Position numbers and translations under genes: made by a program. Below the pieces are notes generated by a model. That model was not told the DNA's origin. It saw only the letters and a program-made list of their open reading frames with translations, and made no database searches. A stretch of DNA of 64,000 bases. Source: Bradyrhizobium sp. 141 (GTDB taxonomy: Bacteria; Pseudomonadota; Alphaproteobacteria; Rhizobiales; Xanthobacteraceae). The stretch is taken from NCBI RefSeq assembly GCF_023074055.1, contig NZ_JADPKR010000005.1, forward strand, positions 33,192 to 97,191. The letters run 5' to 3'. Every line of letters starts with the position of its first letter. Position 1 is the first letter of the stretch. Positions 53,507 to 63,002 of the stretch are shown here, one piece after another.

Positions 53507-53553
53507 AAACAACACGGCGCTACGAACAGTGCGAAGCAATCGCGCGAGGAAAC

Positions 53554-54333
53554 ATGGATCTGGGGTTAAAGGGCCGGAAGGCTATCGTATGCGCGGCGAG
53601 CCAGGGGCTTGGTCGGGCAAGTGCCGTCGCACTGGCCCGGGAAGGGGTTGAGCTTTTCATTGCTGCCCGGCGACGCGAGCTGCTGGAAGCGACTGCCGAC
53701 GAAATCGGCAAGCTCACGGGAAACCGGCCGATCCCGGTCGTCGCCGACGTGACGACGAAGGACGGAAGGGACGCGCTATTGTCGGCGTGCCCGTCGCCGG
53801 ACATCCTGGTCAACAATGCCGGCGGCCCTCCTCCTGGCGACTTCCGCAAGTTCGAGCGCGACGACTGGATCAAGGCGCTCGACGGCAACATGCTGGCGCC
53901 GATCGCCCTGATCAAGGCGACGCTGGATGGCATGATCGAGCGCAAGTTCGGCCGCATCGTCAACGTGACGTCGCACGCCGTGAAGGCGCCCGTCGCTATG
54001 CTCGCATTGTCCAACGGCGCGCGTACCGGACTCACCGGCTTCGTCGCCGGACTGGCCCGCTCTGTGGCCGAGCACAATGTGACCATCAACAATCTGCTGC
54101 CCGGCACTTTCGATACCGACCGGCTGAAATCAAACCTGGCCGCACTCGCGAAAAACTCGTCGCGAGGCGTCGCGGAAGTCACCGAGGACGTCAGGGCCGC
54201 CAATCCCACTAAGCGGTTCGGTCACCCCGACGAGTTCGGGGCAACCTGCGCCTTTCTGTGCTCGGCGCAGGCCGGCTACATCACAGGGCAAAATATCCTC
54301 ATCGACGGCGGAGCTTACCCCGGCACGTTCTAG
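53554..54333 (+). CDS. SDR-family protein without Tyr-Lys catalytic pair
   Basis: The ATG at 53554 (MDLGLKGRKAIVCAAS), with GAGGA upstream, gives 259 residues. The cofactor loop reads CAASQGLGRAS, and ILVNNAGGPPPGDF is typical. At the YxxxK position the sequence is ALSNGARTGLTGF, so Tyr and Lys are absent; this variant recurs in an SDR subgroup often labelled FabG-like. It ends with GQNILIDGGAYPG. It is the last intact gene of the aromatic operon; its reaction is uncertain. Confidence 0.83.
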   Translation: MDLGLKGRKAIVCAASQGLGRASAVALAREGVELFIAARRRELLEATADEIGKLTGNRPIPVVADVTTKDGRDALLSACPSPDILVNNAGGPPPGDFRKFERDDWIKALDGNMLAPIALIKATLDGMIERKFGRIVNVTSHAVKAPVAMLALSNGARTGLTGFVAGLARSVAEHNVTINNLLPGTFDTDRLKSNLAALAKNSSRGVAEVTEDVRAANPTKRFGHPDEFGATCAFLCSAQAGYITGQNILIDGGAYPGTF

Positions 54334-54372
54334 GTCAAAGTGCGGACGTGCGGCGTCTATGATGGGGACAGC

Positions 54373-54512
54373 ATGACCGACGTATTGATCGTTGGCGGCG
54401 GTCCGGTGGGACAGACGGCGCTCGGCCTTGCGCAATACAGGGCGTAACCGTGAAGTTGCTGGAGACCGAGAATGGCGATCTGCATAGTCTCGGTTTACGC
54501 TGGATTTGGTAG
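54373..54512 (+). pseudogene. Truncated, frameshifted N-terminus of an FAD-dependent aromatic monooxygenase
   Basis: From the ATG at 54373 the first 24 codons read MTDVLIVGGGPVGQTALGLA and QYRA before TAA, the FAD-binding start of MhpA/phenol-hydroxylase-type enzymes. Shifting frame at about 54441 continues the fold as GVTVKLLETENGDLHSLG before another stop at 54512. Nothing of the remaining 500 or so residues follows. A ribosome-like GGGGACAGC precedes it, so it was probably once the next gene of the aromatic operon. Confidence 0.72.
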
Positions 54513-54541
54513 CGGGAGACCGCTACAGCCCGAGACCCACT
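54486..54541. repeat. REP-like hairpin repeat, copy 1
   Basis: Inner arms GTAGCGG/CCGCTAC around a 4-base loop are nested within outer arms GTCTCGG/CCGAGAC. Its last 36 bases (54506-54541) match copy 2 at 31 of 36 positions. It starts inside the broken monooxygenase fragment. Confidence 0.65.
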
Positions 54542-54548
54542 TTTGAGG

Positions 54549-54600
54549 ATAGTGGCTCACGCTTGGTAGCGGGGGTCCGCTACATCGCGAAACCCACTAT
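54549..54600. repeat. REP-like hairpin repeat, copy 2
   Basis: Outer arms ATAGTGG/CCACTAT enclose the same inner hairpin GTAGCGG/CCGCTAC, 57 bases after copy 1. The rest of the gap to 54823 holds no gene or site I can support. Confidence 0.65.
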
Positions 54601-54823
54601 TTCGGAAGCCCTGTTTTCTTATCGGCGGGCAGCGTCAGCGACCCGGTCGAAGCCTACCCCGAGGCGACGAGGCCGACCGATACGTTCGGCAGCGCGGGGC
54701 TGAGCACAACTGACGGAGGTCGTCGCGCCGAGGCTTGACCTGTGGTGCGGCGCGTATGATTCTGAGCGCTGTTCGATCCTGCACCTATCTAGCTCAATTG
54801 TTCGACGATTCCCCGCCTGGTTG

Positions 54824-55774
54824 ATGCCCCCCGTCAAGAACCACAGCCCGACATCTTTCTCCGATCCGCATCCACCCAGCGAAGTGCTCACGCGCGCTAC
54901 GTGTGAGGCCGCGCCAACACTCGACTGGGCCTACCACAGTGCACTGCTGCTGCTGGAGCAGCCCATGGAGGCGGCGATCTCCGCCATCATGAAGCTGGTC
55001 GGCGAGGCGGCGGCCGCCGATCGCGCATGGATGTTCGAATACGACGAGGCACTCCTGCGCTTCCGCAACACCCATGAGTGGAGCAGACCCGAGATACCCT
55101 GCTTCGTCGAGGATCTGCAGGATGCGCCGGTCGCGATGATCGGATGGCTGCAGCGGTTTCTGGTGGCGGGCAAGGCGGTGATGATCAATTGCGTCGAGGC
55201 CCTGCCGCGAACGGCGCAGGCCCTGCGCGCCGAGATGCTCCGGCAGGACGACAAGAGCGTGCTCTGCGTGCCTGTGTTCCATGCAGGGCAGCTGCGCGCC
55301 TGCATCGGGCTCGATGCCGTGCGGACGACGCATCGCTGGTCCAAGGCGGAGATGAAGGGCCTATTCCACTGCGCCGACCTGATCGCGGCCGCGCGCTATG
55401 GCCAGCGCGCCGACACGCGCCTCGACCGACAGGGCCGGTTCGCCAAGCTGGTCTACCTGCGCAAGCAGGGCGGCGTGCTGGGAACGCCGATAGACCAGAT
55501 CATCGGCCTGCGCTCGTCGGGCGACTACAGCGAGGTCTGGCTCGCCGACGGCTCGAAGGTGTTGGACCAGCGGCCGCTGGTGCAATGGACGGCGATGACG
55601 CCTCGAGCGCTGTTCCTCCGTATCCATCGCACCGCCATCATCAACCTGAAACACGTGCGCGACATCGATCGCCGCGCCACAGGGGCGTGGCAGTTGCGGC
55701 TGCAGCACCGGCCCGAGAACTGGCCGGTGTCACGCGCCGGCCGAGCGGAACTGCGCATGCGCCTCGGCATCTGA
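54824..55774 (+). CDS. GAF-like / LytTR-domain transcriptional regulator
   Basis: The 316-residue protein (ATG 54824; TTG 54821 adjacent) has an N-terminal region resembling a GAF sensor (LLLLEQPMEAAISAIMKL to VLCVPVFHAGQLRACIGLD, residues about 40-185). The C-terminal LytTR DNA-binding domain contains IIGLRSSGDYSEVWLADGS, ALFLRIHRTAIINL and KHVRDID. The combination is a one-component regulator sensing a small molecule or redox state. It may control the downstream AmpH-like and autotransporter genes. No ribosome site is evident. Bases 55775-56019 downstream hold no gene. Confidence 0.84.
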   Translation: MPPVKNHSPTSFSDPHPPSEVLTRATCEAAPTLDWAYHSALLLLEQPMEAAISAIMKLVGEAAAADRAWMFEYDEALLRFRNTHEWSRPEIPCFVEDLQDAPVAMIGWLQRFLVAGKAVMINCVEALPRTAQALRAEMLRQDDKSVLCVPVFHAGQLRACIGLDAVRTTHRWSKAEMKGLFHCADLIAAARYGQRADTRLDRQGRFAKLVYLRKQGGVLGTPIDQIIGLRSSGDYSEVWLADGSKVLDQRPLVQWTAMTPRALFLRIHRTAIINLKHVRDIDRRATGAWQLRLQHRPENWPVSRAGRAELRMRLGI

Positions 55775-56019
55775 CTCCGCATCCCTGCGGTGCCGCTGAA
55801 GCCAGCTTCGCTCCGCTGCACGGGATCGGTGCACGGGATGCGTCCCGTCCCGGGCGATACCCGAAAGTTAACAACATCTTACGATTGGCCCGCGCGCCGC
55901 CGTGCCGTGACGTTGGTCGGAAATGCATGTCGGTTCGGCGATCTGCCCTTGCCCACCGGTTCGGTGCGACAGATGGTCGCCTGTAGGAGAGAGCGCACCG
56001 TCATCGGCACGGCGATGCG

Positions 56020-57198
56020 ATGTTGGACATGGGGTTGTTGATGCGGGTGCGCGGACGAGCGGGCATGGGCGTCGCCATGCTCGCAATGTTGATCTATGGG
56101 CCCGCGCGAGCGCCGGCGGAAGACCTCGCCCTGCAGGATGCGGTGACGATGACGGGCACCGCCATGTTCCTCAATTCCAGCGCCCCCGGACTGATCCTCG
56201 CCGTCGTGCACGGCGACGACAGCGTCGTTCAGGGCTACGGCGAAACCGCTCCTGGCAGCAAGGTCGAGCCTGACGGGCGGTCGATCATCCGCCTGGGATC
56301 GATTTCCAAGGTGTTCGCCACCGACCTGCTGGCGACGCTCGCCGCGGAAGGACGCGTCGGCCTCACCGATCCGCTGTCGCGCTATGCGCCGGCGGGCGTG
56401 ACAGTGCGCTCGTTCGGCAATCAGCCGTTCAGCCTGCTCGACCTCGCCAGCCATGCCGCGGGCCTGCCGCGCGAGGTGCGCAATCCCTCGGTCAAGGGGG
56501 GTGACGGCAATCCGTTTCTCGCCTTCAGGGCAGACTATTACTGGAAATGGATCTCTGAACATCCTCCGGCCTACGCGCCCGGCACCACGGCGATGTATTC
56601 GAACTACGGTTACGGTCTGCTCGGCGAGGCGCTGAGTAAGGCGGCAGGCAAGCCGTATCGTGACCTCCTGCAGGAACAGCTCATCGCGCCGCTTGCGCTC
56701 ACCGACACCACCACCCGCCTTTCCGACGAGCAGAAGATGCGCCTCATGGTGGGGTTGGACCCGTTCAACCAGCCTGATCCCAATTGGGAAGTGCCCGATA
56801 TCATGCTTGCGAGCGCCGGCGTCTATTCGACGGCGAACGATGTGGTGCGCTGGATGCGCTGGCATCTGAATGGTGACGACAAGTCGGCAACAGCGCTCTC
56901 GCTGGTGCATGCGTTGTGGCGGCCGCATGACGGACTGCAGCGTGTGGTCGGCGCGGAAGTGACAGGCTCGATCGGCATGGGTCTCGGTTGGATCATATCG
57001 CCGCCGAAGGATGGCGTGCCTCTACTGCTCGGCAAGAGCGGCGGCATTGGTGGCTTCATGACCTATGTGGTGCTCTCGCCCAATCGCAAGCTGGGCATCT
57101 TCGTGGTGGCCAGCCGCGTCAACTTCGCGATGTTCGAGGGCTTGCGCACGGCGGTTCGCGAACTCGCTGCTGAACTCGCGCCAGCAGGACCGTCATGA
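56020..57198 (+). CDS. AmpH/class-C-beta-lactamase-like serine hydrolase
   Basis: The 392-residue protein (ATGs at 56020, 56029 and 56041 all possible; the last has GGGG upstream) has a signal peptide ending near GPARAPAED. The serine-hydrolase triad is S94-I-S-K97, Y193-S-N195 and K339-S-G341. The family includes peptidoglycan DD-peptidases such as AmpH and class C beta-lactamases. Its stop overlaps the autotransporter start by ATGA. It may trim peptidoglycan to aid outer-membrane assembly of its partner, or be an esterase. Confidence 0.86.
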   Translation: MLDMGLLMRVRGRAGMGVAMLAMLIYGPARAPAEDLALQDAVTMTGTAMFLNSSAPGLILAVVHGDDSVVQGYGETAPGSKVEPDGRSIIRLGSISKVFATDLLATLAAEGRVGLTDPLSRYAPAGVTVRSFGNQPFSLLDLASHAAGLPREVRNPSVKGGDGNPFLAFRADYYWKWISEHPPAYAPGTTAMYSNYGYGLLGEALSKAAGKPYRDLLQEQLIAPLALTDTTTRLSDEQKMRLMVGLDPFNQPDPNWEVPDIMLASAGVYSTANDVVRWMRWHLNGDDKSATALSLVHALWRPHDGLQRVVGAEVTGSIGMGLGWIISPPKDGVPLLLGKSGGIGGFMTYVVLSPNRKLGIFVVASRVNFAMFEGLRTAVRELAAELAPAGPS

Positions 57199-60100
57199 CG
57201 CGCGCACGCATGATGACGGGAGATATGCAGCGCAATCCGCATCGTGATGAAAGACACATCTCGCATCGCGCGCCCATTTCTTCCTCGATTGCCTTCAGAT
57301 CATCCACCGCGATGGCGCGGGTGTTGCTGGCGCTGACCGGCTCCATGGCCTTTGCTGTTGCGACATCTGCAGGTGGATCTGCACTGGCGCAGACGGCCGG
57401 AGCATCACTGGCGTCCGGCAAAGGCGGCAATGGTGGAGCACACGGATACAGCAGCCCCACCGCGGGCGGCGCAGGTTCCACCGATGGCTATTGGAGCGGC
57501 GGTGGCGGTGGAGGCGGCGGCGGAAAAAACCGCACCGATGGGCAGAATGGTTCGGGCGGCGATGGCGGTAGCGGCCCACATGCGGAGGGAGGCGGCGCCG
57601 GTGGCCTGCCCGGGAATCGTTCGACCTGTTTGGGTGCATTCAGCATCGATGGTTGCCCGGGAGATGTTGGAGAAAACGGCGCCAACGGCATTCCGGTCGT
57701 GCCTTATGCGGGCGGCGGTCACGATGGCGGCAGTGTTTCGGCGGCCGCTTCCAGCTTCGTCACCGGCGGAAATGGCGGCGACGGCGGCAACGGCAGTTAC
57801 GGTGGATCGGGCGTCGGCGTTGGTGCTTCCAAGCTTCCAGCCATTCCCCGATGGGACGGAATGGGTGGCAGCGGCGGCGATGGCGGTTCCGCAGGGGCCG
57901 GGATTTTCCTCTCTGCTGGTGGAGCCGTATCGGTTGCCGCGAGTGCCGTGATCGCAGGCGGCAACGGTGGAAACGGCGGTCATGGCGGAAGTGGTGGGAC
58001 CGGAGGCGTCTTCAGCAGTGAAGGCGCCTTCGGCGGAAATGGCGGAGCCGGTGGCGCCGGCGGCGTTGGCATCGTGACCAATGGCGGTGTCGTCACCACA
58101 GACAGCACCGTTCGCGGGGGCAATGGCGGCAATGGCGGCAACGCGGGTGCTGCCGGTAATGCCTGGGCGCAAGGTGGCAACGGCGGAAACGGCGGTGATG
58201 GCGGCGCCGGCATCGCTTTGGTCGGTGGCGGTACGATCATCAACACCGCCACGGGTATCATTACTGGCGGAACGGGAGGCAATGGCGGCGCCGCTTCGTC
58301 CGGTACGCCTTCAGGTACAGCGGGTAAAGCCGGCAACGGTGGCGTTGGCATTCTGAGCCTCGCGCCGGGCGCGAACATCATCAACGCGGGCACCATTATG
58401 GGAGGCAGCAGTCCCGGCGGATCGACCGCAGCGGCGATCATCTTCACCGGCAACGGCAACCGACTCGAGATGCAAGGCGGCTCGAACATCGCGGGCAATG
58501 TGCTCGCCAACGGCGGGTCCAATACGCTGGCTCTTGGTGGCAGCCTGAATGACAGCTTCGATCTGTCGTCGCTCGGTGCCCAGTATCAGGGCTTCAACCA
58601 GTTCGAAAAAACAGGAACGAGCACATGGACGATCACAGGGAGCAACGCGACCACGCTCGACAGTGTGCGAGTTGAGGGCGGCACACTGGCGCTGACGGAC
58701 AGCAGTACCGTGCTGAAGAGCACCGACGCCGTGATTGGTGGCGCCACGGGATCGAATGGCGCGGTCATCATCGATGGCGCTCGTTGGTACAATTCGGAGC
58801 CGCTCAAGATCGGCGATCAGGGCACCGGCTCGCTGACTATCTCGAATGGCGGCACCTTCGCCGGCATGGTCGATTTCGTTCCCGCCTTCGGCTCGATGAT
58901 CGGCAACGCGCCGGGCTCTCACGGCAGCGTCGTCGTCACCGATCCTGGCTCGTCATGGAGCAACTACTCCGCGCTGATGATCGGCAACAAGGGAACGGGC
59001 AGCCTGACCATCTCCAATGGCGGCCGGCTCGACTCTTACGGCCTGGTGGGTATCGGAGGTGCGCAATCCGGGGCCAGCGGCTCGGTCACTGTGACTGGCG
59101 CCGGGTCATACTGGAACACGCATCTCATTCCGGAGAATTCGCCGGACAACACGCTGAGTGTAGGTGGACCGGGCGGAGGAGGCCTGACCATCTCCGCCAG
59201 CGGCAAGATCGATAGCGGCGCGACATCGTTCGCCAATGCCGACGCATTGGTGACTGGAAACCATTCGGTCCTGAACACATCAAGCTACGGCGACACGCCG
59301 TCCCTTGTCCTTTACTCAGATGCCAATCTTCCCAGCACGAGATTAACCATCGCCGGTGGCGCGATGGTCCACACCGGTGGCGATCCGACACAGATTCAGG
59401 GGACAGGATCGAACCTGAATATTGGTGCGGGTGTGGGCGATGCCGCAACCGCGCCGGGCACACTGTCTACCAATTCCATTCTGTTCAGCGAGGGTGGCAG
59501 ACTCAACTTCAACCACACCGCGACGGACTACGCTTTCAGCGCAGCCATGTCCGGCGCCGGTGCGATCAACTTTCTGGCCGGAACGACCATTCTGACCGGC
59601 AATAGCTCCGGCTTCAACGGTTCGACCATTGTCTCGGGCAGCACATTGAAAATGGCCAATAGCGGTTCGCTTGGTGGCACACTCGACGTCAACAATGGCG
59701 GACGAGTGGAAGGTTACGGAGCTGTTGGCACGACGAAAGTCAATAATGGTGGCACGCTCGCGCCCAATGGCGCACTGCCATTGATCGTGAGTGGCAATTT
59801 GATCGTCAATGGCGGCGGCACCGTCGTATCGGACAAGGGCGCTCTCAAGGTTGGCGCCGACATGGCGCTGAATGCAGCGTCAGCTTTCGACTACACGTTC
59901 GCGGCATCGGCGATCAAGGTCGGCGGCGATCTCACTTTGAACGGCGCGAAGCTTAATATCGCCAACAACGGCACGATGCTATTCGGCACCTACAGCCTGA
60001 TGACCTACAGCGGCGCGCTGACCAACGACGATCTGTCGCTTGGCACGACACCATCAACGAGCCCGCTGGCCTATGTTTACACGATCGACACGTTGACGCC

Positions 60101-63002
60101 GCACTCGATAAATCTCGTTGCGATTCCAAATGGCATCAGCATCTTCCAGACTTGGGGCGGTGGCACCGACGGCACCGGCAAGGGCAGCGGTACCTGGAAT
60201 AGCGCCAACGCGAACTGGCTCGATCCGATCGGCGGCTTCGTTCCGACCACCTGGGGTTCGGGTTACGGCACGTTCGGTGGCCCCGGCGGCACGGTGACCA
60301 TCGAAGGTCAGCAATCGTCGGTCGGCCTCGAATTCACCAACGGGAATTACACACTGGCTGCGGGCGCCGGCGGATCACTGCTGCTGCATCGCTATGACAG
60401 CCCGGACTTCACGATTGCGGTGCCGGAGCTGCGAGTTCTGCCGAATATCACGGCCACGATCAGCGCCACGATCGAAGGTACGGATGGTTTGCGCAAATCC
60501 GGCGATGGCACACTGATCCTGTCGGGCGCTAACACCTATTCCGGCGACACCATCATCAGTGGCGGCGCGCTGCAGATATCGTCCGATACCAATCTCGGTA
60601 GCGCTAGCGGCGCGCTGACTTTCGATACCAGCATCGGTACGTTGCGCACCACCCAGACCATGAGTTCTGCACGTACCATCAACCTTCTCGACAGCGCGAC
60701 CTTCGATACAGCGGCCGGCACGACTTTCAATGCATCGGGCGACATCACCGGCGCGGGCGCCTTGATCAAAACCGGAGAGGGCACCCTCGCCCTGTCGGGC
60801 AACAATAGTTGGCTTGGTGGAACGCTGCTGATGGCGGGCACGCTGCGCAGCGATGCGACGGGAGCTCTGCCTTTTAACACCGATTACGTAATCACCGGTG
60901 GCACACTGCATCTCAATAGCATCAACCTGACGATGCGCTCGCTCTGGGGTATCGGTGGCGCCATCGCCCTTGGCTCCGCGCAGCTCACCGTCGATCAGGC
61001 GATCGACTCGTTCTTCGCCGGAACGATTTCCGGAACAGGCTCCCTGACCAAGGATGGCGCGGGCACGTTGCTGCTTAGCGGCAATAGCACCTACGGCGGC
61101 GGCACAACGATCCTGAATGGCACGCTGGCGATCACATCCGATGCCAATCTTGGCAACGCTGGCGGTGCAATCAACTTCTTTGGCGGCGCGCTGACGGCTT
61201 TCGGCAATATCACCACTGGCCGTTGGATCGATGTCAGCGGTTCGGGAACGATCGATGTCTGGTCGGGTAACAAGCTGACGGTGACAAACGCAATCACCGG
61301 ATCGGGCACGCTGGTCAAGGACGGTGGCGGCACATTGGTGCTGGCCGGCAACAACAGTTTATCAGGTGCGACCAACGTGACCAACGGCACGTTGACGGTG
61401 AACGGCTCGCTGGCTTCGTCATCGCTCACCACGGTCAGCGCCGGCGCGTGGCTCACCGGCACCGGCGCGGTTGGTTCGACGGCGATCAACGGCGGCGTAC
61501 TTGCTCCGGGTGATCCGGTCGGGCGGCTGACGGTGCAAGGCAGCCTGACCATGACAGTGGCATCGACCTACATGATGCAGGTCTCGCAGGCCAACGATCT
61601 GGTGCGTGTTACGGGCACCGCTGACCTGGGAGGTTCCGCAGTCAATGCGACCTTCCTCGCAGGTTCCTATGTCAAGCAGCGCTATACGATTCTTACGGCG
61701 GATGGCGGGCTTGGCGGCAACACGTTTGGCCATTCAGTGGTCGCAGGCCTGCCGGCCAATTTCACGTCGCGCCTGAGCTACGATGCCAACAATGTCTATC
61801 TTCAACTCGCGATGACGACCCCCAGCGGGGTCAACGTCAATCAGCGAAATGTTTCGAATGCGCTGGTCAACGCCTTCAACAGCGATGGCGGCATTCCGCA
61901 GGCTTTTGTAGGCTTGAGCCCAGCCGGGTTGACGCAGGTTTCCGGTGAACTCGCGACTGGTGCACAGCAGACGTCGGTCAAGGCCGCCAATCTTTTCCTC
62001 GGCATGATGAGCGATCCATTCCTCATCGGTCGCGGCAGTGGGACGCCGCAACCGCCCGTCGGTAATGTCAATGCCTATGCGTCGACCACGAACCAGCCTG
62101 CTATAGCACGCGATGCCTTTGCAGCGATGGATCGCAAGTCCGCGCCGGTGTCATTTGATCAACGCTGGAGCGTTTGGGCATCGGGGTTTGGCGGCACGCA
62201 GACCACCAGCGGCAATGCCGCGGTGGGGTCGGGCACGGCAACTAGCAGCATCTATGGTGCGGTCGTTGGCGCCGACTATCATGTCTCACCTGACACACTG
62301 GTCGGTTTCGCGATGGCAGGCGGCGGCACCAGCTTCGAGGTGGCGGACGCGCTCGGCAGCGGACGCTCGGACCTGTTCCAGACTGGCATGTTTCTTCGTC
62401 ATTCGATTGGGGCGGCCTATCTGTCCGGTGCGTTGGCCTATGGCTGGCAAGACGTCACCAGCGACCGCACACTCACCCTCGCAGGTACCGATCATCTGCG
62501 CGCGAACTTCAACGCCAATACCTTCTCCGGACGCGTCGAGGGTGGCTACCGCATCGCCACGCCGACGACGGGAATTACGCCCTATGCTGCGAGCCAGATC
62601 GTCCAGGTCGCATTGCCGTCCTATGCCGAGCAGGCGATCTCGGGATCGAATACATTTGCCCTGACGTACGACGCCAGGCGTGCCACCACGGCTCGCGCCG
62701 AACTTGGTGCCCGCGCCGATAGATCTTTCGCGCTCGACGATTCCATTCTCACACTGCGCGGGCGCGCCGCATGGGCGCACGACTTCAATTCCGATCGCAG
62801 CATTGCCGCGACGTTCCAGACGCTGCCCGGTGCCAGCTTCGTCGTCAACGGCGCGTCCCAGGCGCCTGACGTCCTGCTCACCACCGCGTCCGCCGAGATG
62901 AAGTGGATGAACGGCTGGTCCGGGGCGACGACCTTCGAAGGTGAGTTCTCAAACGTGACGCAGAGCTACTCCGGCAAGGGCGTGGTGCGCTATCAATGGT
63001 GA
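57195..63002 (+). CDS. Large autotransporter (type Va) with Gly-rich and PATR repeats
   Basis: The 1935-residue protein has an extended signal peptide (charged residues 1-41, hydrophobic 42-58, cleavage near SALA-QT at 65). Residues about 73-390 are an extremely glycine-rich GGNGG-type segment. Next come GTGSLTISNGG-type repeats (about 540-610) and five autotransporter-associated repeats of the GTLTKxGxGTLxLSGxNTYxGxT kind at about 789-822, 1094-1129, 1185-1218, 1280-1312 and 1369-1404. Residues about 1653-1935 form the beta-barrel, ending in the aromatic VRYQW. It should be surface exposed, as adhesin or biofilm factor. No protease triad was noticed. Confidence 0.9.
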   Translation: MTRARMMTGDMQRNPHRDERHISHRAPISSSIAFRSSTAMARVLLALTGSMAFAVATSAGGSALAQTAGASLASGKGGNGGAHGYSSPTAGGAGSTDGYWSGGGGGGGGGKNRTDGQNGSGGDGGSGPHAEGGGAGGLPGNRSTCLGAFSIDGCPGDVGENGANGIPVVPYAGGGHDGGSVSAAASSFVTGGNGGDGGNGSYGGSGVGVGASKLPAIPRWDGMGGSGGDGGSAGAGIFLSAGGAVSVAASAVIAGGNGGNGGHGGSGGTGGVFSSEGAFGGNGGAGGAGGVGIVTNGGVVTTDSTVRGGNGGNGGNAGAAGNAWAQGGNGGNGGDGGAGIALVGGGTIINTATGIITGGTGGNGGAASSGTPSGTAGKAGNGGVGILSLAPGANIINAGTIMGGSSPGGSTAAAIIFTGNGNRLEMQGGSNIAGNVLANGGSNTLALGGSLNDSFDLSSLGAQYQGFNQFEKTGTSTWTITGSNATTLDSVRVEGGTLALTDSSTVLKSTDAVIGGATGSNGAVIIDGARWYNSEPLKIGDQGTGSLTISNGGTFAGMVDFVPAFGSMIGNAPGSHGSVVVTDPGSSWSNYSALMIGNKGTGSLTISNGGRLDSYGLVGIGGAQSGASGSVTVTGAGSYWNTHLIPENSPDNTLSVGGPGGGGLTISASGKIDSGATSFANADALVTGNHSVLNTSSYGDTPSLVLYSDANLPSTRLTIAGGAMVHTGGDPTQIQGTGSNLNIGAGVGDAATAPGTLSTNSILFSEGGRLNFNHTATDYAFSAAMSGAGAINFLAGTTILTGNSSGFNGSTIVSGSTLKMANSGSLGGTLDVNNGGRVEGYGAVGTTKVNNGGTLAPNGALPLIVSGNLIVNGGGTVVSDKGALKVGADMALNAASAFDYTFAASAIKVGGDLTLNGAKLNIANNGTMLFGTYSLMTYSGALTNDDLSLGTTPSTSPLAYVYTIDTLTPHSINLVAIPNGISIFQTWGGGTDGTGKGSGTWNSANANWLDPIGGFVPTTWGSGYGTFGGPGGTVTIEGQQSSVGLEFTNGNYTLAAGAGGSLLLHRYDSPDFTIAVPELRVLPNITATISATIEGTDGLRKSGDGTLILSGANTYSGDTIISGGALQISSDTNLGSASGALTFDTSIGTLRTTQTMSSARTINLLDSATFDTAAGTTFNASGDITGAGALIKTGEGTLALSGNNSWLGGTLLMAGTLRSDATGALPFNTDYVITGGTLHLNSINLTMRSLWGIGGAIALGSAQLTVDQAIDSFFAGTISGTGSLTKDGAGTLLLSGNSTYGGGTTILNGTLAITSDANLGNAGGAINFFGGALTAFGNITTGRWIDVSGSGTIDVWSGNKLTVTNAITGSGTLVKDGGGTLVLAGNNSLSGATNVTNGTLTVNGSLASSSLTTVSAGAWLTGTGAVGSTAINGGVLAPGDPVGRLTVQGSLTMTVASTYMMQVSQANDLVRVTGTADLGGSAVNATFLAGSYVKQRYTILTADGGLGGNTFGHSVVAGLPANFTSRLSYDANNVYLQLAMTTPSGVNVNQRNVSNALVNAFNSDGGIPQAFVGLSPAGLTQVSGELATGAQQTSVKAANLFLGMMSDPFLIGRGSGTPQPPVGNVNAYASTTNQPAIARDAFAAMDRKSAPVSFDQRWSVWASGFGGTQTTSGNAAVGSGTATSSIYGAVVGADYHVSPDTLVGFAMAGGGTSFEVADALGSGRSDLFQTGMFLRHSIGAAYLSGALAYGWQDVTSDRTLTLAGTDHLRANFNANTFSGRVEGGYRIATPTTGITPYAASQIVQVALPSYAEQAISGSNTFALTYDARRATTARAELGARADRSFALDDSILTLRGRAAWAHDFNSDRSIAATFQTLPGASFVVNGASQAPDVLLTTASAEMKWMNGWSGATTFEGEFSNVTQSYSGKGVVRYQW

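Noticed and set aside
57411..58370. CRISPR array or simple DNA repeat
   Set aside because: The repetitive DNA is coding for Gly-rich protein, with irregular spacing and no spacers; no CRISPR-like array is present anywhere in the window.
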